This document shows, piece after piece, positions 1 to 5,823 of a stretch of 5,952 nt of DNA. This stretch comes from Chloroflexota bacterium (lineage in GTDB: Bacteria > Chloroflexota > Dehalococcoidia > UBA2247 > RBG-13-53-26), in NCBI GenBank assembly GCA_003650185.1, contig QMOF01000146.1, forward strand, positions 1-5,952, written 5' to 3'. The translations under genes and the position numbers were made by a program. The notes under the pieces were generated by a model. That model had not been told where the DNA came from and did no database searches. It was given only the letters and a program-made list of their open reading frames with translations. Each line of letters begins with the position of its first letter. The stretch's first letter is position 1.

Positions 1-134
1 GTCTGGCGTTGTCTGAAGCGGTCGCCAGAAGGTGCCAGGATGTCTTCAAGCTAAAGATGGACAGCGTGGAGTTCCTGGCTGAGGGGACACTCCCGGAAGG
101 CCATGAGAAGCTGGTGGACAGAAGGTGGACATAG
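1..134 (+). CDS. C-terminal end of a probable AMP-forming acyl-CoA ligase (phenylacetate-CoA ligase-like), 5' partial
   Basis: The third forward frame is open from the window edge to a TAG at 132-134 and gives 43 residues. The tail contains SVEFLAEGTLPEG followed by HEKLVDRRW. This resembles the end of the small C-terminal domain of phenylacetate-CoA-ligase-type adenylate-forming enzymes, where a hydrophobic strand is followed by a G-(S/T)-(L/I)-P turn, a Lys, and a closing D-x-R. In such enzymes this mobile domain closes over the acyl-adenylate and supplies a Lys for the first half-reaction. If correct, the enzyme would make the acyl-CoA fed to the genes downstream. No other frame at this edge stays open past the first 54 bases. 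It is followed by a 437-nt gap with its own promoter, so it need not share a transcript with the later genes. The family call rests on a short tail only; another protein ending in the same way cannot be excluded. Confidence 0.55.
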   Translation, partial: LALSEAVARRCQDVFKLKMDSVEFLAEGTLPEGHEKLVDRRWT

Positions 135-571
135 GCCTGACACCCAGTCAATAGGCTGTGCCTTGTACTCACCGGCCTGATGTGGTTGTCGCTTCGACGC
201 CATACCTTTCTCCGGCACGGCCTCGGTTAGGAACCTGCAGCTTACACCGCCTGCTCCCAAGCTCGGTTTGAAATGTGATTCTGGATAAGCTATAATGCCC
301 TTGGAATGACCTCCCGGAACGCAAGCCATCGTAGCTGCTTGCCACAGAAGGGGATATTCCTTCCAACAGGCAACAATCCAGGGCCCCTTTCTGATGTCCC
401 GCTGCCGACCCAGGGGAGCCATATTGCGTCCAGTAGCCAGCAGGCTTGCCACGATAGCTGGCCGGGTCATCTATGAAGTGGAGGCTACAGGCAGGCGATG
501 CGGGAGACAAGGACCAGAGCTTGGCGATCCATAGTTTCCACGAGTAGCAGATCCAATTGTAAGGAGGGAGA
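135..571. other. 437-nt intergenic region with promoter and long predicted leader
   Basis: No forward gene is supported between the ligase-like stop and the ATG at 572. The first half leads to a strong promoter-like element at 268-296; the second half (about 303-571) would be an untranslated leader. Inside the leader are two modest inverted repeats: GCAAGC at 321-326 with GCTTGC at 337-342, and GCCAGC near 436 with GCTGGC near 457. Neither has a T-run after it, so they do not look like intrinsic terminators. I do not recognise a known riboswitch, T-box or structured RNA. On the reverse strand, frames stay open across much of the region, but without a ribosome binding site or a recognisable product. 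The region could hold a regulator-binding site, an unrecognised leader element, or remnants of a repeat. Confidence 0.6.
268..296 (+). promoter_or_regulatory. Predicted sigma70-type promoter (-35 TTGAAA, -10 TATAAT)
   Basis: TTGAAA at 268-273 matches five of six bases of the TTGACA -35 consensus. TATAAT at 291-296 matches the -10 consensus fully. The spacer between them is exactly 17 bp, the optimum. Transcription would start near 303, about 270 nt before the ATG of the HMG-CoA-synthase-like gene. It lies in the longest non-coding gap of the window, just ahead of a run of closely spaced genes, which is where an operon promoter is expected. Expression from it has not been shown. Confidence 0.6.
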
Positions 572-1996
572 ATGGTAGGCATCTGTTCCTACGGGGCATA
601 CGTACCCCTGTACAGACTGACCCGCGAGGAAATCGGTAAGCTGATGGGCACCAAAGGTGCGGGCGAACGCTCGGTGGCCGGTGCCGATGAGGATGCGCTG
701 ACGATGGCAATTGATGCCATCCTCGACTGCACTACCGGGATAGACCGCGAGTCGATAGACGGTCTGCTCGCTGCTTCGTGCAGTTCCCCTTTTGCTGAGA
801 AGCAGATGGCGGCTGTGGCCGCTTCCGCCCTGGATTTTGGTGAGGATATCTTGACGGCGGATATCGCTGCTTCTTTGAGAGGCGGGATGACAGCGCTGAG
901 GATGGCCGCTGACATAGTGAAGGCTGGCTCGGCCAGCAAGATGATGGTCTCGGCCTCTGACATGCGCCTCGGCTGGCCAACCTCGCCCCAGGAGGCAAAC
1001 ATAGGGGATGGTGCGGCAGCGCTGCTGGTGGGTGATAGCGATGTGATTGCCACCATTGAAGGCTGTTATACAGAGAGCAGCGATTTCACCGACCTGTGGC
1101 GGCCAGCCACGGACAAATTCGTTCATAGCTGGAGCGACCGCTTTACGTTGGCGGAAGGCTATCAGCCGATGATGCGGAAGGCGGTCTCCAACGCCGTGAA
1201 AAAGTTCGGGGTCACCCCAGCGGACATAACCAAATTTGTGTACAACGCGCCTGATGCCAGAGCACACAGCGGCATAGCCGGGGCGCTCAAATTCGATGCC
1301 AAGACTCAGGTGCAGGACCCGCTGTTCAATCAGATGGGGAACACGGGCTCTGCCTTTCCGCTGATGCTTCTGGTGGCCGCCCTGGAGCAGGCCAAGGCAG
1401 GGGACACTCTGCTGGTGGCTGGCTATGGGGATGGCGTTGATGTGATGCTCCTCAAGGTGACGGACCAGATAGAGAAAGTGAGGAACCGCCACGGTGTATT
1501 GGGCTATCTCCAGTCCAAGAGGATGTTGCCCAGCTACCTCAAGTACCTGAGGCTCCGACACCTTTTCCATGTCGAGCCGGCGCGGTTCACACCTGTGGTG
1601 CCTGGTTTGGCACAGTTGTGGAGGGAGCGAGATTCCCTGTTCAAGCTTCATGCCAGCAAGTGCAATCAGTGTGGTTGGATTGACTTCCCCATACGGAGGG
1701 TCTGCCCGAAGTGCCTGTCGAAAGACGACTACACGCAGGTCAAGCTGCTTGACCAGAAGGTTACTGTGTACAGCTTCAGCGCAGATACAGTGGCTGTTCT
1801 ACCGGAAGTCACCGATCCTCCGCTGGGCCGAGCGATAATCGATTTCGAAGGTGGAGCTCGGCTCGAGATCGAGATGACGGACTATGGGAACATCGAGGAC
1901 ATGAAGGTTGGTCAGCCGATGGAGATGACCTTCAGGAAGCTCGAGCGTCAGGGTGATGTGGCAGCTTATGGGTGGAAGTGCAAACCGGTTCGATAG
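572..1996 (+). CDS. HMG-CoA-synthase-like (thiolase-fold) protein fused to a C-terminal zinc-ribbon/OB-fold DUF35 domain
   Basis: This 474-residue protein has two parts. Residues 1 to about 300 have the thiolase fold of the HMG-CoA synthase/KAS III type: an opening GICSYGAYVPLYRL, the TADIAASLRGGMTAL segment at 95-109, VSASDMRLG, IGDGAAALLVG at 144-154, and MGNTGSAFPL at 255-264. Residues from about 360 form a DUF35 module, with a four-Cys zinc ribbon (C364, C367, C378, C381; CX2C-X10-CX2C) followed by an OB-fold segment to the end. Alignment by eye to true HMG-CoA synthases puts C70, L102 and N225 where the catalytic Glu, Cys and His would be, so mevalonate-type HMG-CoA synthase activity is doubtful. 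DUF35 domains are known to bind CoA or to bridge thiolase-family partners, so a role in a complex with the thiolase 12 nt downstream is plausible. The start is well fixed: an in-frame TAA lies at 560-562 and AGGAGG at 562-567. It is a cytosolic enzyme or enzyme partner with no signal peptide or membrane segment. The exact reaction is unknown. Confidence 0.9.
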   Translation: MVGICSYGAYVPLYRLTREEIGKLMGTKGAGERSVAGADEDALTMAIDAILDCTTGIDRESIDGLLAASCSSPFAEKQMAAVAASALDFGEDILTADIAASLRGGMTALRMAADIVKAGSASKMMVSASDMRLGWPTSPQEANIGDGAAALLVGDSDVIATIEGCYTESSDFTDLWRPATDKFVHSWSDRFTLAEGYQPMMRKAVSNAVKKFGVTPADITKFVYNAPDARAHSGIAGALKFDAKTQVQDPLFNQMGNTGSAFPLMLLVAALEQAKAGDTLLVAGYGDGVDVMLLKVTDQIEKVRNRHGVLGYLQSKRMLPSYLKYLRLRHLFHVEPARFTPVVPGLAQLWRERDSLFKLHASKCNQCGWIDFPIRRVCPKCLSKDDYTQVKLLDQKVTVYSFSADTVAVLPEVTDPPLGRAIIDFEGGARLEIEMTDYGNIEDMKVGQPMEMTFRKLERQGDVAAYGWKCKPVR

Positions 1997-2008
1997 AAAG
2001 GAGCGAAG

Positions 2009-3193
2009 ATGGGTGACATAAAGGACAAAGTCGCTATTATCGGTATGGGCTGCACCCAGTATGGGGACCTCTGGGACAAGGGTGTGTCCGACATGATTAT
2101 CGACAGTTGCTATGAGGCATATGAGGATGCTGGCGTGGGGCCCAAGGACATTGAGGCTGTATTCGTAGGCAATGTCTCCTCCGGCATGTGGACGGGGGCC
2201 ACGGTCACCGAGGCTCTGCAGCTTGACAGGATACCGGCCACCAGGGTGGAGAACAACTGCGCCACCGCAGCGGAGGCCCTCAGGGTTGGTGCCTTCGCAG
2301 TAGCCTCAGGGATGTACGATACTGTTCTCTGTGTTGGCTTTGAAAAGTTGAAGGACTACGGCAGCGGTGCTCTGGAGATGCCTGGTGGCATGCATCCTAT
2401 TACGGTTGTTGGCTCGGCACCCTCCTCTTTCTCCAAGTCGGCCATCAGGTATTTTGAGCAGTACAAGATTCCCTACGACAAGGGGAAGGAAATCCTGGCC
2501 AAGATTGCGGTCAAGAACCATGCCAACGGAGCGCTGGCTCCGAAAGCCCAGTTCCGCCGGCCGATAACCATGGAGCAGGCCCTCAACGCGCCGATAATTG
2601 CCTGGCCTCTGGGTCTGTTCGACTGTTGCCCAGTCACGGACGGGGCATCAGCGGCCATAATAACCCGTGCCGACAAGGCCAAGAGCTACACGCAGGACTA
2701 TGTCCTGATCAAGGGGCTTGGTCTCTCAGTGGGACGCATAGACCCGTTCAAGGGCAAGTTCAGGCCTGACGTGGACATCACTTTCTGGGACGAGACCTGG
2801 GTGGCGGCCCAGCAGGCCTACGAGCAGACAGGGATAAAGGACCCGCGCAAGGAGATAGGCTCGGCTGAGGTCCATGACTGCTTCACTATCACTGAGTTGA
2901 TAATCTACGAGTCGCTTGGCTTCTGTCCGCGAGGCAAGGGGCCTGAGGAAGTAGAGGCGGAGTCCTTCACGTTGAAGGGTGACCTGCCGATCAATACCGA
3001 CGGTGGTTTGAAATGCTTCGGCCATCCGGTGGGCGCCAGCGGGCTCAGAATGATCTACGAGTTGTACAACCAGCAGTTAGGCCGGGCTGGCGAGCGCCAG
3101 GTAGCGAACCCCAAGCTGGGGTTGGCCCATTCGCAAGGGGGCACGCCGGGTATGTTCCAGGCGTCGGTTACCATTATCGGGCCCAGGGACTAG
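2009..3193 (+). CDS. Thiolase, SCP-x / acetyl-CoA acetyltransferase-like
   Basis: This 394-residue protein is full length for the SCP-x/archaeal thiolase group. Members catalyse CoA-dependent cleavage of 3-ketoacyl-CoA, or the reverse condensation, in the cytosol. The nucleophilic Cys is C84 in VENNCATAAEAL. An EVHDCFT motif (H289, C291) and the GHPVGASG motif (H339) supply further active-site residues. The C-terminal CxG Cys of classical thiolases is absent; the matching segment reads HSQGGTPG (374-381). In SCP2-type thiolases the Cys of HDCF is thought to take over the acid/base role, so the enzyme looks competent. It begins 12 nt after the DUF35-fusion gene, with AAGGAG at 1998-2003, so the two are very likely co-translated and may form one complex. 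DUF35 proteins partner related thiolases and the thiolase-like aldolases of steroid side-chain breakdown, so a retro-aldol role is an alternative, though the intact Cys/His set favours thiolase. The substrate is not identifiable. Confidence 0.93.
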   Translation: MGDIKDKVAIIGMGCTQYGDLWDKGVSDMIIDSCYEAYEDAGVGPKDIEAVFVGNVSSGMWTGATVTEALQLDRIPATRVENNCATAAEALRVGAFAVASGMYDTVLCVGFEKLKDYGSGALEMPGGMHPITVVGSAPSSFSKSAIRYFEQYKIPYDKGKEILAKIAVKNHANGALAPKAQFRRPITMEQALNAPIIAWPLGLFDCCPVTDGASAAIITRADKAKSYTQDYVLIKGLGLSVGRIDPFKGKFRPDVDITFWDETWVAAQQAYEQTGIKDPRKEIGSAEVHDCFTITELIIYESLGFCPRGKGPEEVEAESFTLKGDLPINTDGGLKCFGHPVGASGLRMIYELYNQQLGRAGERQVANPKLGLAHSQGGTPGMFQASVTIIGPRD

Positions 3194-3319
3194 GGCTTTG
3201 CCTTGGTCTGGGTGGGGTTGTGGTGGGGGAGAAGAGTTGGTTGTGCAAACAAGTTAACATCGCCCGGACACGTCTCTGGTAGTCGCCCCGGGTAGTTACA
3301 TCGGTGTGAAAGGAGAGCC

Positions 3320-4510
3320 ATGGACTTCCGCTTTAGCGAAGAGGAGGAAGCCTTCCGGCGTGAGGTTCAGCAGTTTCTTCGCGAGTCGCTGCCGGCAGAC
3401 TGGCCTGGGCCGGTAGGCATGTTTCATGAGGAGGCGGTGGAGGAGATCTTCCAGATGGGAGTCGAGATGCGGCGGAAGATGGCCGCGAGGGGTTGGATCG
3501 GTATCAGTTGGCCCAAGGAGTACGGGGGTGGGGGAGAGCCTATCATGAAGCAGATGATTCTGGAGGAGGAGCTCAACTACCGGTCGGCGCCTGGGTATGA
3601 CCAGTATTCCATGATCCTAGCTGGGCCGCTAATACTGCAGTTCGGCACTGAGGAGCAGAAAAAGAGGTTCATCATTCCCATAACCCGTGGAGAGGAGAGA
3701 TGGTCGATAGGCATGAGCGAGCCGAATGCCGGATCGGACCTGGCCGCCCTTGAAACAAGGGCGGTGGAGGAAGATGACTGTTTCGTGCTGAATGGTCAGA
3801 AGACTTGGCAGAGCGGTGCGAATCATGCTGACTGGTGCATGGTGTATGCCCGGACGGACCCCAACGTGGCGAAACACAAGGGGATCACCTGCTTCCTGGT
3901 CAGCTTAAGGAGCCCCGGGGTTACCATACGGAAGTTGGAGCAGATGGGTGGGCTGTCCATCTTGAACGAGGTCTTCTATGACAATGTCAAGGTCCCCAAG
4001 GAGAATGTGCTAGGGAAGGTCAATGGCGGGTGGAATGTGGCGGTGTCTTCCCTCAGCTCGGAGCGTACGTTCGGCGTGCTACTCATCAACGCTTGCAGGC
4101 AGGATATGGAGCAACTGGTGAGGTACTGCCGGGAGACCTACGTCAACGGTCAGCCTCTGGCCAGGGATCCCATTGTTCGAAACAAACTCGGTGAGATGGC
4201 TATTGAGATTGAGGTGGGGCACACCATGGCCTGGAAGCTGAACTGGTTGGTGGCCGCTGGAAGGCCAATCGTGATCGAGGGGTCTCAGTGCAGGCTCTAT
4301 GGGACTGCGCTGGCTCAGCGCGTGACCAACGTGGGAATGCAGATCCTGGGCCTGTATGGGCAACTGGATGAGGATTCGAAGTGGACCGTGCTCAGGGGAA
4401 GGATGATGCACAGCTACCTGCTAGCTTCTGCAGCGGGCATATGGAGTGGCACCAGCGAGATGTCAAAGAACACCATTGCCAACTTTGGCTTGGGATTGCC
4501 CCGAGGGTAG
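3320..4510 (+). CDS. Acyl-CoA dehydrogenase family protein, first of a tandem pair
   Basis: This 396-residue protein is full length for the FAD-dependent acyl-CoA dehydrogenase family, which introduces a trans alpha,beta double bond into acyl-CoA and passes electrons to ETF. The N-terminal helical domain opens with MDFRFSEEEEAFRREV. The middle beta-domain carries the flavin/substrate motif MSEPNAGSDL (132-141) and LNGQKTWQSGA (157-167). The C-terminal four-helix domain ends in IWSGTSEMSKN. The usual catalytic Glu of YEGT is replaced by S376, while E248 in SSERTFG sits at the helix-G position used as the base in isovaleryl-CoA and long-chain dehydrogenases. The RxxFG stretch after helix G is replaced by VNGQPLARDP, as in many FadE-like relatives. 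AAAGGAG at 3309-3315 supports the start. A 126-nt gap separates it from the thiolase; no convincing terminator or promoter is visible there. The substrate is unknown, and pairing with the next gene product is possible. Confidence 0.93.
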   Translation: MDFRFSEEEEAFRREVQQFLRESLPADWPGPVGMFHEEAVEEIFQMGVEMRRKMAARGWIGISWPKEYGGGGEPIMKQMILEEELNYRSAPGYDQYSMILAGPLILQFGTEEQKKRFIIPITRGEERWSIGMSEPNAGSDLAALETRAVEEDDCFVLNGQKTWQSGANHADWCMVYARTDPNVAKHKGITCFLVSLRSPGVTIRKLEQMGGLSILNEVFYDNVKVPKENVLGKVNGGWNVAVSSLSSERTFGVLLINACRQDMEQLVRYCRETYVNGQPLARDPIVRNKLGEMAIEIEVGHTMAWKLNWLVAAGRPIVIEGSQCRLYGTALAQRVTNVGMQILGLYGQLDEDSKWTVLRGRMMHSYLLASAAGIWSGTSEMSKNTIANFGLGLPRG

Positions 4511-4552
4511 CAGGAGACTACGACCGAACCGGATCGAAAGGAAGGACAAGTC

Positions 4553-5797
4553 ATGGATTTTCGTTTCACTGAGGAGGAAGAGGCTTTTCGAAAAGAGGTA
4601 AGGGAGTTCCTTGACAGGGAGTTGCCGCCTGACTGGCCTGGCATCGACCCGGACCAGTACCACGAGGATGCCTTTGACCACATCCACGAGGTGTCCAGGG
4701 AGATGCAGAAGAAGCTTGCCGCCAAGGGGTGGCTCGGCCTGACCTGGCCCAAGAGGTACGGGGGACAGGAAGCGCCGCTCTACAAGCAGATGATTCTGGA
4801 GGAGGAGATCACTTATCGGGGTGCTCCTGGGTATGACGCGTACCAGTTTATCGGAGGGTGTGGGGACATAATCCTTGAGTTCGGCACAGAAGAGCAGAAG
4901 CAGAAGTACCTTCCGCCGATGACTCGTGGGGAGGTGAAGTGGGCGACGGCCATGAGCGAACCGAATGCTGGCTCAGATCTGGCCAGCCTTCAGTTGCGAG
5001 CGGACTTGCAGGGTGACTACTTCATTCTCAATGGGCAGAAGACCTGGCAGAGTGCTGCTCACCGGGCTGACTTCGCCCCTGTGTACTGCCGGACGGATCC
5101 GGAAGCGTACAAGCACAGGGGCATAAGCGTGATCATCGTGGACCTCAAGAGCCCAGGTATAACCATGCGCCCTCTGGAGATGATGACGGGTCTTAAGGCT
5201 TTCTGTGAAGTGTTCTATGACAACGTGAAGGTGCCTAGGGAGAACCTCCTGGGTGAGCTGAATGGCGGCTGGGCAATAGTCATGGCCGCGCTAGGTCACG
5301 AGAGGACCTACGGACTCCAGCTCATTCTTAACATCAAGCGGGACCTCGATTTGCTGGTGAAATATTGCAAGGAGACTACGGTCAACGGCGAGCCTCTGGC
5401 GAAGGACCCTTTGATCCGGAACAGGCTGGCCGACATGGCCATTCAAGTGGACGTTGCTCGCACTCTGGGCTACAAGGTCAACTGGCAGGTGCTGACGGGG
5501 CAGAGCCCTGTAGTAACAGCGAACCAGTTGAAGATTCTTGGCGGCGAGGTTACCCAGAGGGTGGCCCGGCTTGGTATGCAAATCTTGGGCCTCTATGGTC
5601 AGTTGGGGCCGGTGGGAGGAAACTGGAGGCAGATGGATGAGACGAAAGACAAGTGGGCCAGGCTGGGCGGCAGGATGAAGCACCTATACCTGAGCACGGT
5701 GTGCAATACCATTGCCGGCGGCACCACCGAGGTGGCCCGCAATGGCCTGGCCACTATGGGCCTGCAACTGCCCAGGGAACCGAAAGCAAAGAAGTAG
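4553..5797 (+). CDS. Acyl-CoA dehydrogenase family protein, second of a tandem pair
   Basis: This 414-residue paralogue of the preceding gene has the same architecture and near-identical motifs: MDFRFTEEEEAFRKEV at the start, AMSEPNAGSDLAS (133-145), LNGQKTWQSAA (159-169), FYDNVKVPRENLLG (221-234) and VNGEPLAKDP (277-286). The YEGT position reads AGGT (388-391), so the usual Glu is again missing, while E250 in GHERTYG occupies the alternative helix-G base position. It differs from its neighbour by an insertion of about 12 residues rich in Gly, Trp and Asp around 352-364, just before the last helices, and by a basic KAKK tail. The start has AAGGAAGGA upstream at 4538-4546. It lies 42 nt after the first dehydrogenase and 26 nt before a third, so one transcript is likely. 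The two may form a heteromer or act on successive or related substrates; sequence alone does not say which. Confidence 0.93.
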   Translation: MDFRFTEEEEAFRKEVREFLDRELPPDWPGIDPDQYHEDAFDHIHEVSREMQKKLAAKGWLGLTWPKRYGGQEAPLYKQMILEEEITYRGAPGYDAYQFIGGCGDIILEFGTEEQKQKYLPPMTRGEVKWATAMSEPNAGSDLASLQLRADLQGDYFILNGQKTWQSAAHRADFAPVYCRTDPEAYKHRGISVIIVDLKSPGITMRPLEMMTGLKAFCEVFYDNVKVPRENLLGELNGGWAIVMAALGHERTYGLQLILNIKRDLDLLVKYCKETTVNGEPLAKDPLIRNRLADMAIQVDVARTLGYKVNWQVLTGQSPVVTANQLKILGGEVTQRVARLGMQILGLYGQLGPVGGNWRQMDETKDKWARLGGRMKHLYLSTVCNTIAGGTTEVARNGLATMGLQLPREPKAKK

Positions 5798-5823
5798 TTC
5801 ACCACTAGGGAAGGGGGAAACAA

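Noticed and set aside
321..342. Hairpin GCAAGC/GCTTGC as an attenuator or terminator in the leader
   Set aside because: A 6-bp stem with a 10-nt loop and no following T-run is too weak to call alone.
51..470. Reverse-strand frame of 139 codons in the 5' region as a gene
   Set aside because: There is no Shine-Dalgarno before its ATG, no recognisable domain, and it overlaps the ligase-like tail and the predicted promoter. It is kept only as part of a low-interest finding.
169..582. Reverse-strand frame of 137 codons overlapping the start of the HMGCS-like gene
   Set aside because: It runs through the ribosome binding site and start of a firm gene, in a different frame from the other reverse-strand candidate, and has no family resemblance.
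485..1651. Long reverse-strand open frame (388 codons) opposite the HMGCS-like gene
   Set aside because: It lies almost wholly antisense to a well-supported gene, has no recognisable motif, has a low-complexity His/Arg/Gln-rich composition typical of a shadow frame, and lacks a ribosome binding site.
572..1996. Annotation as the mevalonate-pathway HMG-CoA synthase (mvaS)
   Set aside because: The catalytic Glu, Cys and His seem to be replaced, a DUF35 module is fused, and the neighbours are catabolic acyl-CoA genes.
3013..3282. Forward frame of 89 codons running past the thiolase stop
   Set aside because: It is a shifted frame over the thiolase 3' end without a ribosome binding site or domain; the thiolase frame itself is intact to its own stop.
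3263..3292. Inverted repeat CCCGG/CCGGG between thiolase and first ACAD as a terminator
   Set aside because: The stem is only 5 bp with a 20-nt loop and no T-run follows.
3232..3319. Internal promoter ahead of the first ACAD
   Set aside because: The best -10-like match (TAACAT at 3255-3260) has four of six bases and no -35 element at suitable spacing.
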